From Catellatospora citrea (GTDB lineage Bacteria; Actinomycetota; Actinomycetes; Mycobacteriales; Micromonosporaceae), in contig NZ_RAPR01000001.1 of assembly GCF_003610235.1 (NCBI RefSeq), forward strand, positions 992,001-1,056,000: a DNA stretch of 64,000 bases, in the 5' to 3' direction. The translations under genes and the position numbers were made by a program. Positions 34,082-42,674 of this stretch are shown here, one piece after another. Position 1 is the stretch's first letter. Each line of letters opens with the position of its first letter. The notes beneath the pieces were generated by a model. That model worked only from the letters and a program-made list of their open reading frames with translations. It did no database searches and was not told the origin of the DNA.

Positions 34082-34290
34082 CGCGTGTCCTACGAGGTAG
34101 GCGAAGGGCGTCGACTCCAGATTAGAGCCCGCGGTGCCAAATGGTGCCACCCGCAACGGTGAACCTCAATACGGTGGGAGGCAGGGCCGGTGTACGCGCC
34201 CGCAGCGCGCACACCCGGCGCCCGGTGCCGTGACGCCATGGCTCGCGCTTCATCCGTCCCGGCACCACGACGGCGAACGGAGGACGGACC

Positions 34291-34497
34291 ATGTCGGCGC
34301 TGGACACGTTCGCCGGAGCGATCGCGGGCCTGGCCCTCGGCGTCCTGACCGGCCTGTGGTTGGCACACCGTCGCCGCAGGGCGACCATGTCCGCCGACGA
34401 CGTGCCGCTCACCTGGTGCGGCAACTGCGGCCAACCGACGGCCGCGCTGTGCCACGAGCACAAACGCCAGGCCGCGGTACGCCGCCGAGACGGCTGA
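34291..34497 (+). CDS. Small membrane-anchored zinc-ribbon-like protein
   Basis: The protein has 68 residues. GGAGGA precedes the ATG at 34291. A membrane helix (residues about 5-25) is followed by RRRR and a short cytoplasmic domain with CGNCGQPTAALCHEH (Cys-x2-Cys then Cys-x-His), which could bind zinc. No family is known to me. It stands alone between the XRE-TPR gene and a serine hydrolase gene. Confidence 0.65.
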   Translation: MSALDTFAGAIAGLALGVLTGLWLAHRRRRATMSADDVPLTWCGNCGQPTAALCHEHKRQAAVRRRDG

Positions 34498-34623
34498 ACC
34501 TCCCGCATCAATGCCGTGACCAGGCGAAACGAGCCGACGTCCGGAACTAGGATGGGTTGACGTGCCGTCGACGGGTCAGGCACGACCGGCGTATCCGGCA
34601 CGGAGTCCACGACGAAGGCCGTG

Positions 34624-35967
34624 ATGGCCATGTTGAGACGTTCTCGGGCGTGCGCGGCGGTGCTGGTGGTGAGCTGGTCGGTGGCGGCCGTGTCGCCGGG
34701 TGTGGCACAAGCGGCCGTCCCTTCGGCCGTCGCGCCGGTCGCGCAGGCATGCGCCCCTCCCGTCGCGGGGGCCACACCGCCACCGAGGGGATCCGTGCTG
34801 AAGCAGATCGACCAGGCGTCCCTGCAGGCCGCCGTGGACACCGCCGTCAAGCAGATGCTGGTCCCCGGGGCCGTGGTGCTGATCTGCACGCCGCAGGGCA
34901 GCTACGCCGTGCTGTCCGGCACCCTGCAGCGGGACACGCGAACACCGCCCGCGGCGAGCACCCACTTCCGGATCGGCTCGAACACCAAGACCATGACCGC
35001 GGCGACGGTCCTGCAGCTGGCCCAGGAGGGCAGGCTCAAGCTCAGCGACCCGATCTCCGCGTACGTGCCGGACGTGCCCGACGGCGCGAACATCACCATC
35101 GAGCAGCTGCTGAAGATGCGCAGCGGTCTGTACAACTACACGGACGCGCCGGAGCTCTCGGCGACCATGGACGCCGACCCGACGAAGGCGTGGACGCCGC
35201 AGGAGTTGCTGGCCCTCGCGTTCCGGCACCCGCCGAACTCCGCACCGGGCACGGAGTACGACTACAACAACACCAATTACCTCCTGCTCGGTCTGGTCGC
35301 GGAGAAGGTCGGCGGTGCCCCGCTGGGCAGGCAGTTCCAGGACCGGCTGTACGGCCCGTTGGGGCTGGACCAGACCTCGCTGCCCGCGCCCGCGGACAAC
35401 GCCATCCCGGCCCCCGGCTCGCACGGGTACCTCTACGGCGGCTCGGCCCACGCGATGACCGACGAGCCGTACTCGGCGGACATGCAGGCCGCCATGCGTG
35501 ACGGCTCGTTGGCGCCGATCGACTACTCGAACCAGAATCCGTCGTACGCAGGCGCCGCAGGCGCAGCGATCTCCACCGCCGAGAACCTCGCCACCTGGAT
35601 CAAGTCGCTGGCCACCGGCAAGGTCCTCGACGCCGACATGCAACAGCGGTGGCTGGGGAGCTTCCAAGCCGAGAACCCGGACGCCGGGGCCGGTGGGCAG
35701 CAATACGGCTACGGCATCGCGTACCAGCCGATCGCGCCGAACGTGGCGCTGCACTTCCACGGCGGCGAGCTGCCGGGCTTCAACTCGTTCATGGCCCATG
35801 ACCTGGCCAACGACGTGACCATGGTGATCTGGACGAACCTGACCATCGACCCGGGCGGCCAGAAGACGGCCATCGCATTGGTGCCGACGGTCCTCAACCA
35901 GGTGTACGCGGGCCTCAACCTGCCGACCGCGCCCGCCCCGACCCCGGCACCCAGCCCGACCAGCTGA
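34624..35967 (+). CDS. Secreted serine hydrolase of the beta-lactamase class C/D-alanyl-D-alanine carboxypeptidase family
   Basis: The protein has 447 residues with a signal peptide (MLRRSRACAAVLVVSWSVAA, cleavage near AQA-AV). Catalytic motifs: SNTK (SxxK with nucleophile Ser, near 121), YNN (YxN, near 218) and HGGEL (HxG, near 378). The family includes penicillin-binding DD-peptidases, class C beta-lactamases and esterases; the C-terminal Pro-rich tail may span the wall. GTG 34621 is an alternative start. A close paralogue lies at 46310-47644 in the opposite direction. A hairpin follows at 35986. Confidence 0.9.
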   Translation: MAMLRRSRACAAVLVVSWSVAAVSPGVAQAAVPSAVAPVAQACAPPVAGATPPPRGSVLKQIDQASLQAAVDTAVKQMLVPGAVVLICTPQGSYAVLSGTLQRDTRTPPAASTHFRIGSNTKTMTAATVLQLAQEGRLKLSDPISAYVPDVPDGANITIEQLLKMRSGLYNYTDAPELSATMDADPTKAWTPQELLALAFRHPPNSAPGTEYDYNNTNYLLLGLVAEKVGGAPLGRQFQDRLYGPLGLDQTSLPAPADNAIPAPGSHGYLYGGSAHAMTDEPYSADMQAAMRDGSLAPIDYSNQNPSYAGAAGAAISTAENLATWIKSLATGKVLDADMQQRWLGSFQAENPDAGAGGQQYGYGIAYQPIAPNVALHFHGGELPGFNSFMAHDLANDVTMVIWTNLTIDPGGQKTAIALVPTVLNQVYAGLNLPTAPAPTPAPSPTS

Positions 35968-35985
35968 AACGCAGCCCGGATGATG

Positions 35986-36031
35986 GGAAGGGCACCTTCT
36001 ACATCGCATGGCGATGTGAAGGTGCCCTTCC
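35986..36031. terminator. Bidirectional terminator between convergent genes
   Basis: GGAAGGGCACCTTCTACATC... forms a ~22-bp stem (35986-36007 with 36011-36031, one mismatch) around a 3-base loop, with TTTG following on the plus strand. It separates the serine hydrolase (+) from the large glycosidase (-). Confidence 0.85.
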
Positions 36032-36036
36032 TTTGC

Positions 36037-39000
36037 TCAGGCGAAGGCCTTGACCTCGAGGAGGCCTAGGGAGGCCGTGCCGGTGGCGGTGAGCGAGACC
36101 CGGAGTCTGGTGGTGCTGACCGCGGTGAAGTTCACCGTGTTGTACGCGTTCTTCGTCAGCGTGTACGCGCTCGCGCCGGGCACGTCCACGTACGCGCTGC
36201 CGTTCCAGTACTGCAGTTTCCAGGTCGAGGGCATGTCGATGCCGCCCTCGTCGTCGAAGAAGTAGACCTGTGCCTGCTTCACCGACTGCGCCGAGGACCA
36301 CTGCACCTCGGCCCACTGGGTGCCCGTCTCGGGCCAGGTGCCCCAGCGGTTGCCCTGGTTGGTGCCGCCGTAGTTGGAGCTGGTCGGTTCGTCACCGTTG
36401 TTGATCGCCGCGCAGGCCTCCCACGCCGAGGTGTAGGAGCAGACCGGGGAACCCGACAGGGCGAGGTTGGTCGACACCGGCGGGTCCGGCGGCTGGACGC
36501 CGCCCCGGTTGAAGATCTTGATCTCGGTGAGGCCGGTCTTCGCGCCGGAGGCGTTGGTGGCCAGCACGCGTACCCGCTGCGCGCTGATCGCCGGGAACGT
36601 GACCAGGTTGTAGTTGGCCCGTGGCGCGGCCGGGGACTTGACCTGGCTGGCGATGTTCGTCCAGGTGCTGCCGTTGAGGTACTGGATCTGGTACGACGAC
36701 GGCGCGCGGTAGGTGGCCGACTGCGGCCGGCTGTCCTTGAAGTACAGCCGCACCTCGTTCAGCGTCCGCGCGGTGCCGAAGTTGACCTCGTACCAGTCCT
36801 GCGCGTTCGGCGAGCCGCCCGCGCCCCAGAAGGGCTCGTTGATCGGGAAGCCGTCGACCGCGCCGCCGGTGCCCGCACCGGAGCCGCTGTACGACGCCGA
36901 CACGGTCGCGCCGGTGGCCAGGTTGGTCAGGTTGGCGGTCAGGTCGACGCCGGCCTTGGCCATGATGTCGGTGAGCCGCGCCTCGGTCTGCACCACCTGG
37001 GTCGGGGCCTGCAGGCCCGACACCGCGGTGTTGAAGGCGACGGTGCCGCTGGTGGTGACCGCGCCGGTCGCCGGGTCCCAGGTGAACGGAACCAGGCTGT
37101 TGACCGTGGCGACGCGGTTGCCGTTGATGAAGATGGAGTAGCCCTGCGGGATGCCCGTGTAGCGGACCACGCCGTCGGCCGGGTCGTCCCAGACGATCGA
37201 CAGGTCGGCGTTGCGGTAGCGCAGGTTGTTGATCGCGAAGTGGGTCCAGCCGATGTTGATCGGCGAGAGCTCCACCTTGTTGTCGTTGCGCGGCCGCAGG
37301 CCGGCCACGTCCTCGATCACGGTCCAGTTGCTGGACCCGAGGATGTTGTGGTGGATCCAGGAGCGGTACGTGATCGAGCTGCCGTTCCAGTCGGCCCAGA
37401 ACTCGTTGGCGTCCGGGTACTGGGTGTTGCCGTTGGGGTACTGCGCCCAGGCGTTCCAGTACAGCAGCTTCTTGTAGTCCTGCGCGGTCATCCACGCGTT
37501 CGGGTAGTTGCGCAGCACCGAGGAGTAGAGCCGGAACTGCACCGTGGAGTTGATGGTGGAGAAGTTGTTCGAGCCGGGCTGGCCCTGCGCGGCCGCGGCC
37601 GCCTTGTCCACCTGGTTGGCCGTGTAGAACGGGAAGATCGGGTACTGCGCCGGGTTGTCGTACAGGCGCAGCGCCTCACGGTAGGTGGCGGTGTTCGGGA
37701 TCGCGCCGACCGCGAACGGGTAGTAGTTGTTGATCTCCTTCCAGGGGTTGAAGGTCCCGTCCGGGTACCGGTGCTCGAACAGCTGCCGGCTGGAGTTCCA
37801 CAGCACGCTGGTGATCGCGTTCTGGATCCGGGTGGCCAGGGTGCGCATCTCGGCGGCCTTGGTGGTGTTGCCGATCGCGTCGTAGGCCTGCGCCGCGGCG
37901 AGAGCCCCCGAGTACTGGTAGGCCGACTCGGCTCGGTCCATCCGGCCCGAGCGGTAGTGGAACGACACCGCGTCGGCGTCGTTGCCGGTCAGCGCGCCCC
38001 AGTCGTACTCGATGAGCCCGTTGTTGTTGGTGTCGTAGAACGCCAGCTGGCCCTTGACGTCGCCCTCGGCGTACTTGGCGATGTTGCCCGCGATCGCCGG
38101 CTGGCCGCCGTAGATCTGGTAGGCCTTCCACGCCGCCTCGGCGATGTACTGGGTGTAGCTGTTGGACCAGTTCTCCGGGTCGCCCGGGTTGTCCAGGAAG
38201 CGCCCGCCCTTGGAGACCTGCCCGGTCGACAGCACGTTGCCGTACGCGTAGATCGGGTTGCGCAGGTACTTCAGGTCGTCGATGTGCATCGGCTGGGTCA
38301 GCACGATGGCGTTGTTGTAGCCCAGCACACCCTCGGTCGACGTCGGGAACTGGAAGTTCTGCCCGGGGATGTCGGCGTCGAGGTTGTTGAAGCGCATCAG
38401 CCACCAGCGGTAGTAGATGTTCTTCTTGATCGCCGGCTCGGCGACGTCGATGTAGGGCAGGTTCTGCGCCCACCACAGGTTGTACGCCCGCACGTGGGTC
38501 GCGAACGCCGTCGCGTTGCTGTAACCCGCGTAGGTGTTGTACTCCGTCAGCGACGCCGGGATCTCGTTGGCGACGAAGCCCATGACCACCTTGGCGGTCA
38601 CCGTCGCGCCCGCCGCGATGGTCACCGAGCGGTTGAGGCCGCCGCTGGAGACGGTGAAGCCGTCACCGGTGATGCGCGGATACAGCGTGGTCAGGTTGTT
38701 GTAGGCGTTGACCTGGCCGGTCAGCTCGCTGCCGCTGCCGGAGGTGGCGAACGGCGAGGTGGCCCGCAGCTGCAGCGTGGTGGAGCTGCTGCCGCCGTTG
38801 GTGATGGACAGGTTCGTCACCGCGACGTTGTTGTCGGTGATGAACTTCGTCTGGTTGATCGTGATCGAGCCGCTGGTGTGCACGCTCTTCCAGTGGCTGG
38901 GCGCCTGCCAGCGGGAGCCCACCTGCTCGGTGAACGTGCCGGGGGTGACCGCGATGGTGTACGCGTTGCCGTTGTTGATGCTCTCCCAGTAGGCGGCCTG

Positions 39001-39342
39001 CCCGGCGAAGCCGAGCGTGCCCGGGGTGTGCGTCTTCATGTACAGGGCCCGGCCGCGGGACATCAGCCAGGTGCCGGCCGGGTCGTTGCCGGGGCGGGCC
39101 AGCAGCCGGTCCATCCAGAAGTCAGTGCCGCCCGACTCCGCGTTGTAGATGGCCTGCATCATGTTGCCGCTGGTGTAGGCGACCGGCGGGGCGGGGATCG
39201 CCGGGCCGCTGAACGTGGGGAAGCCGATGGTCTGTGCCGCCATCGCCGGGTTGTTCGCCTGTACGGCGATCACTCCGGTGGCCAGTACTGCGGACAGGCC
39301 GAGTGCCAGGCTTCGGCGCCGGTGGCGCGAAAGCAGTGGCAT
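36037..39342 (-). CDS. Large secreted glycoside hydrolase with two discoidin (F5/8 C-type/CBM32-like) domains
   Basis: The protein has 1101 residues. GGAGGTGA precedes the ATG at 39342. An N-terminal signal (RRRSLALGLSAVLATGVIAV) is followed by a ~750-residue catalytic region with a beta-sandwich start and an (alpha/alpha)6-type barrel: KNIYYRWWLMRFNNLDADIP, YEYDWG-like LIEYDWGALTGNDADAVSFH, and SVLWNSSRQLFEHRYPDG. This layout resembles the MGH1-like/GH63-GH65-type exo-glycosidases; I cannot fix the family. Two carbohydrate-binding discoidin domains follow (about 815-955 and 965-1101). Placement downstream of sugar ABC genes and GH127 suggests it releases arabinose-containing oligosaccharides outside the cell. 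GH121 (beta-L-arabinobiosidase) is one candidate to test. Confidence 0.8.
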   Translation of the reverse strand: MPLLSRHRRRSLALGLSAVLATGVIAVQANNPAMAAQTIGFPTFSGPAIPAPPVAYTSGNMMQAIYNAESGGTDFWMDRLLARPGNDPAGTWLMSRGRALYMKTHTPGTLGFAGQAAYWESINNGNAYTIAVTPGTFTEQVGSRWQAPSHWKSVHTSGSITINQTKFITDNNVAVTNLSITNGGSSSTTLQLRATSPFATSGSGSELTGQVNAYNNLTTLYPRITGDGFTVSSGGLNRSVTIAAGATVTAKVVMGFVANEIPASLTEYNTYAGYSNATAFATHVRAYNLWWAQNLPYIDVAEPAIKKNIYYRWWLMRFNNLDADIPGQNFQFPTSTEGVLGYNNAIVLTQPMHIDDLKYLRNPIYAYGNVLSTGQVSKGGRFLDNPGDPENWSNSYTQYIAEAAWKAYQIYGGQPAIAGNIAKYAEGDVKGQLAFYDTNNNGLIEYDWGALTGNDADAVSFHYRSGRMDRAESAYQYSGALAAAQAYDAIGNTTKAAEMRTLATRIQNAITSVLWNSSRQLFEHRYPDGTFNPWKEINNYYPFAVGAIPNTATYREALRLYDNPAQYPIFPFYTANQVDKAAAAAQGQPGSNNFSTINSTVQFRLYSSVLRNYPNAWMTAQDYKKLLYWNAWAQYPNGNTQYPDANEFWADWNGSSITYRSWIHHNILGSSNWTVIEDVAGLRPRNDNKVELSPINIGWTHFAINNLRYRNADLSIVWDDPADGVVRYTGIPQGYSIFINGNRVATVNSLVPFTWDPATGAVTTSGTVAFNTAVSGLQAPTQVVQTEARLTDIMAKAGVDLTANLTNLATGATVSASYSGSGAGTGGAVDGFPINEPFWGAGGSPNAQDWYEVNFGTARTLNEVRLYFKDSRPQSATYRAPSSYQIQYLNGSTWTNIASQVKSPAAPRANYNLVTFPAISAQRVRVLATNASGAKTGLTEIKIFNRGGVQPPDPPVSTNLALSGSPVCSYTSAWEACAAINNGDEPTSSNYGGTNQGNRWGTWPETGTQWAEVQWSSAQSVKQAQVYFFDDEGGIDMPSTWKLQYWNGSAYVDVPGASAYTLTKNAYNTVNFTAVSTTRLRVSLTATGTASLGLLEVKAFA

Positions 39343-39410
39343 GGTGTTCACCTCCACATGGGGGACGGTTGTGGGACGCGGTGACTGTTCGGCGGTGAGA
39401 GGTCGGTGAC

Positions 39411-39450
39411 CCGGCCGCGCCCGCCGGGTAGGCGGTGCGGGCGCGGCCGG
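39411..39450 (-). terminator. Stable hairpin between the permease genes and the glycosidase gene
   Basis: CCGGCCGCGCCCGC (39411-39424) pairs perfectly with 39437-39450 over a 12-base loop, 16 bases after the permease stop. There is no T-run. It could stop part of the transcription and lower or separate glycosidase expression. Confidence 0.6.
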
Positions 39451-39466
39451 GGGTATGCAGGGCTGC

Positions 39467-40276
39467 TCAGCCCTTCAGCGCGCCGGAGGTGAACCCCCGT
39501 ACGTAGCTGCGCTGCATGAAGGCGAACAGCAGGAGGCAGGGCACGGCCATGAAGACCACCCCCGCCTCCAGCGCGGCGTAGTCGATGGAGCCGTGGCTGG
39601 CGGTGCGCATGTTGACCACGGCGAGGGTGGTCGTGAACTGGTCCGTGGAGTTCAGCAGGATCAGCGGGGCGAAGAACTCGCTCCACGAGGTCAGGAACGC
39701 GAACAGGCCGACGGTGACCAGGCCGGGCTTCACCGCGGGCAGCATGATCCGGAGCAGGGTGGACACGCTGTTGCAGCCGTCGACCTGCGCCGACTCTTCG
39801 AGCTCGCGGGGCACGGCCTCGAACGAGTTGCGCATCATGAAGATCGAGAACGGCAGCTGGAACATGATCAGCACCAGGCTCAGGCCGATCAGGCTGTCCT
39901 GCAGGCCGATCCAGCCGAGCAGGACGTACAGGGCGATGAGGATGGTCGCGTAGGGCACCATCAGGATCGCCAGGGTGAGCAGGAACAGCAGGTCCCGGCC
40001 GGGGAAGCGGAACCGGCCGAAGGCGTACCCGCCCAGCGTGGCCACCAGCAGCGTGCCCGCCACCGTCAGCGCGCTGACGGTGAGGCTGTTGACGACGTGG
40101 TGCACGCGGATGCCGTTGTCCGAGGTGAACAGGCGGTCGTAGTTCTCCAGCCCGAAGCCGGTGCCGGTGCGCAGCGACGCCCAGCCGCTCCACAGCAGGG
40201 GCGACAGGAACAGGATCGCCAGCGCCGTGCCCGTGATGTAGTAACTCCACCGGCTCGTCAGGGAAGACCTGGTCAT
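39467..40276 (-). CDS. ABC sugar-transporter permease (MalG-type)
   Basis: The protein is 269 residues from ATG 40276 (MTRSSLTSRWSYYITGTALA). There are six predicted membrane helices and the conserved cytoplasmic EAA loop (EESAQVDGCNSVSTLLRIML with the G residue), which docks the ATPase. It forms the transport channel together with the permease at 40288. The ATG at 40276 lies 12 bases after that gene. No ATPase gene is nearby, so it probably uses a shared MsiK-like ATPase. Confidence 0.92.
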   Translation of the reverse strand: MTRSSLTSRWSYYITGTALAILFLSPLLWSGWASLRTGTGFGLENYDRLFTSDNGIRVHHVVNSLTVSALTVAGTLLVATLGGYAFGRFRFPGRDLLFLLTLAILMVPYATILIALYVLLGWIGLQDSLIGLSLVLIMFQLPFSIFMMRNSFEAVPRELEESAQVDGCNSVSTLLRIMLPAVKPGLVTVGLFAFLTSWSEFFAPLILLNSTDQFTTTLAVVNMRTASHGSIDYAALEAGVVFMAVPCLLLFAFMQRSYVRGFTSGALKG

Positions 40277-40287
40277 GGATGCCTCTC

Positions 40288-41247
40288 CTAGGAGCGCCGG
40301 CGCAGCACGCCGAGCTGGATGACGTTGAAGACGACGAGCACGGCCAGCAGCGCGACCGAGATGGCGGCGGCGGAGCCGAGGTCGAGGCGGATGAACGCCT
40401 CCCGGTAGATCACCATCACCAGCGACGTGGTGCTGTTGTCCGGGCCGCCGCGGGTGAGGATCCAGAACTGGTCGAAGGCCAGCAGCGAACCGGTGATCAT
40501 CATGGTGAGGACCAGCGCGATCGTGGGCCGCATGAGCGGGATGGTGACCCGGCGGAAGGTCTGCCAGCGGCTCGCGCCGTCGATGCGGGCCGCCTCGTAC
40601 ACCTCCAGCGGGATCGCCTGCAGGCCGGTGAGCAGGATCAGCATGTTGAACCCGGCGAAGCGCCACAGCACCAGCACCATCGCCGAGCCCAGCGCCGATT
40701 CGGAGCTGCCGCTGGTCCAGGAGACGTACCCGTCGATCACGCCGAGCTTGCGGAGCAGGTCGCTGATCGGGCCGATCTCGTCGGACAGCAGCCCCAGGAA
40801 CAGCAGCGAGGCGCTGGCGAAGCCGACCGCCATGGGCAGCAGGAACGCCGTACGCAGGAAGCCGACCCCGCGCCGGCGCTGCTGCACCAGCAGGGCCAGC
40901 CCGAACGCGACCGCGAACAGCAGCACCGTCATCAGCACCGTGTACTTGACCGTGAACCAGACCGCGGATTCGACCAGTTCGTTGTCGGCGATGCGGGTGT
41001 AGTTGTCCGGCATGTTCATCGTCGGCGCGCCGAGCAGCGGCCACTTGTGCAGCGACATCCAGCCGACCAGCACCAGCGGCACCAGGAAGAACAGGCCGAC
41101 CATGACCGCGGTGGGCGTCGCGTACAGGGCCCCGAGTGCGGCGCGGCTGCGGGCGGCGCTGCGCCGGAACCGCCGGGGCGGCCGGGGCGCCTCCGGGGCG
41201 GGCAGCGGGCGCGCCTTGCCGCTGCGGGGCGGGGTGAGCGTGGACAT
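40288..41247 (-). CDS. ABC sugar-transporter permease (MalF-type)
   Basis: The protein is 319 residues from ATG 41247. A basic, Pro-rich N-terminus precedes about six membrane helices. The EAA loop reads VYEAARIDGASRWQTFRRVT. It is the upstream half of the CUT1-type permease pair, with 39467-40276 as partner. It lies 70 bases after the binding-protein gene, from which it is separated by a hairpin (41276-41309). Confidence 0.92.
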   Translation of the reverse strand: MSTLTPPRSGKARPLPAPEAPRPPRRFRRSAARSRAALGALYATPTAVMVGLFFLVPLVLVGWMSLHKWPLLGAPTMNMPDNYTRIADNELVESAVWFTVKYTVLMTVLLFAVAFGLALLVQQRRRGVGFLRTAFLLPMAVGFASASLLFLGLLSDEIGPISDLLRKLGVIDGYVSWTSGSSESALGSAMVLVLWRFAGFNMLILLTGLQAIPLEVYEAARIDGASRWQTFRRVTIPLMRPTIALVLTMMITGSLLAFDQFWILTRGGPDNSTTSLVMVIYREAFIRLDLGSAAAISVALLAVLVVFNVIQLGVLRRRS

Positions 41248-41275
41248 CGCGTCTCCGGGTCGGTCGGTCGAGGGT

Positions 41276-41309
41276 GGCCCGGCCGCCGGGGTAGGGCGGC
41301 GGCCGGGCC
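41276..41309 (-). terminator. Hairpin after the sugar-binding lipoprotein gene
   Basis: GGCCCGGCCGCC (41276-41287) pairs perfectly with 41298-41309. Such stems between binding-protein and permease genes commonly stabilise the upstream mRNA or attenuate, giving more binding protein than permease. The distance to the stop at 41318 is 8 bases. Confidence 0.6.
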
Positions 41310-41317
41310 GGGTCGGG

Positions 41318-42607
41318 TCAGCCTTGCTGGAGGGACTTGGTGATCGCGTTGTTACCGTCGGTCAGGGACTTGGCGGCGTCACCGAACAGTGCTCCGCGGA
41401 CCGTCTGCAGCCAGGGGCTCTGCGGGTCGTTGAAGGAGGCGTTGAAGTTCTTCGCGTACGGCGTCTTGCCCTTGGCGACCAGGCTGTTGATGAGCACGAT
41501 GCGCGGGTCGGCCGAGGAGTACTTGTTCGACGCCAGGTCGGTGCGGATCGGCACACCCTTGCCCTTGGCGATGACCTCGACCTGGGCCTCCTCCGACATC
41601 GTCCAGAGCAGGAAGTCCCAGGCCTGGGCGGCCTTGGTGCTGGTCGCGCCGACGCCGATGGCGTCACCGCCGATGAAGGTGGAGTCGCCGCCGTCGGGCC
41701 CGCTGATCGGCGCGACGCCCATCTTCACGCCCTTCTCCTCGATGAGGCCCAGCCACACCGACGGCCCGGGGGCGATGCCGATCTTGCCACTCTGCAGCGC
41801 GCCGAGCCAGGTCGGACCGGCCTCGTCCTTGGACGCCGGAGCCGCCACGCCCTCGTCGTACAGCGCCCGGTAGAGCGCGAAGACGTCGGACATCTCCTTG
41901 GAGTCGACCTTGGCGTTCTCGCCCTTGGCGTCGAGCACGTCGCCACCCGCGCCCCAGACCGAGGGCCAGAACGTGAACTCGACGCAGCCGCCGCAGTTGC
42001 CGCCGAAGTAGGTGCCGTTCACGTCGCCGCCCAGCTTGTCGATCTTGCGGGCGTGCTCGGCGAACTCCTTCAGCGACGTCGGACCCTTCTCCGGGTCCAG
42101 GCCGGCCTTGGTGTAGAGGTCCTTGTTGTAGAGCATCACCGACATGTCGACGGTGTGCGGGACGGCGTAGTTCTTGCCCTCCCAGGTGCCGGCGTTGAGG
42201 TGCCCGGGCGACACCTTGTCCTTCAGGCCGCTGGCCGCCAGGCGCTCGGTCAGGTCGGTCCACAGACCCTGCGAGGCGTACTGCGCCGCGAACACCACGT
42301 CCGCGCCGAACAGGTCGGGCAGCGCCTTCGCGCCGGCCGCGGAGGCCAGCTTCGCCGGGTACTCCTCGTTCGGGTAGGAGGTGACGGTCACCTTGTTCTT
42401 GTGCTTGGCGTTGTACGCCTCGGCGTACGCCTTGGACACCGACTCGGTGGCCGCACGGGTCCACAGCGTCAGCTGCGCGCCGTCGTCGACGCCCGCGGTG
42501 CCCGAGGCGCCCGTAGCCTCCGGGTCGTCCCCGCCGCACGCGGCGACAGCGGTCACCAGCAGGGCCGCCGCGGTGACGGCGAGCGCCCGAAGTCCTCTAG
42601 ATCTCAC
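41318..42607 (-). CDS. Extracellular sugar-binding lipoprotein of an ABC transporter
   Basis: The protein is 429 residues from GTG 42607, which follows GAAGGAGAG; a start at 42622 is possible but overlaps that ribosome site. The lipoprotein signal ends VTAVAACGG (lipobox VAAC). The mature protein is a CUT1-type solute-binding protein: LTLWTRAATESVSKAYAEAY, then VPHTVDMSVMLYNKDLYTKA, ending in a helical lobe. It delivers an oligosaccharide to the permease pair downstream. Neighbouring GH127 and the large glycosidase suggest an arabinose-containing ligand. Confidence 0.92.
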   Translation of the reverse strand: MRSRGLRALAVTAAALLVTAVAACGGDDPEATGASGTAGVDDGAQLTLWTRAATESVSKAYAEAYNAKHKNKVTVTSYPNEEYPAKLASAAGAKALPDLFGADVVFAAQYASQGLWTDLTERLAASGLKDKVSPGHLNAGTWEGKNYAVPHTVDMSVMLYNKDLYTKAGLDPEKGPTSLKEFAEHARKIDKLGGDVNGTYFGGNCGGCVEFTFWPSVWGAGGDVLDAKGENAKVDSKEMSDVFALYRALYDEGVAAPASKDEAGPTWLGALQSGKIGIAPGPSVWLGLIEEKGVKMGVAPISGPDGGDSTFIGGDAIGVGATSTKAAQAWDFLLWTMSEEAQVEVIAKGKGVPIRTDLASNKYSSADPRIVLINSLVAKGKTPYAKNFNASFNDPQSPWLQTVRGALFGDAAKSLTDGNNAITKSLQQG

Positions 42608-42674
42608 AATCTCTCCTTCCATCGGTATGTAGATGAGCAGTGGAGCGGAGGTGCGGTGGTGCGTCCGTGGTGGA

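Noticed and set aside
37240-39384. A 714-codon open frame on the plus strand opposite the large glycosidase
   Set aside because: It is antisense to a well-supported gene, is Gly/Val/Arg-rich, and has no family resemblance. Such frames are expected in high-GC DNA.
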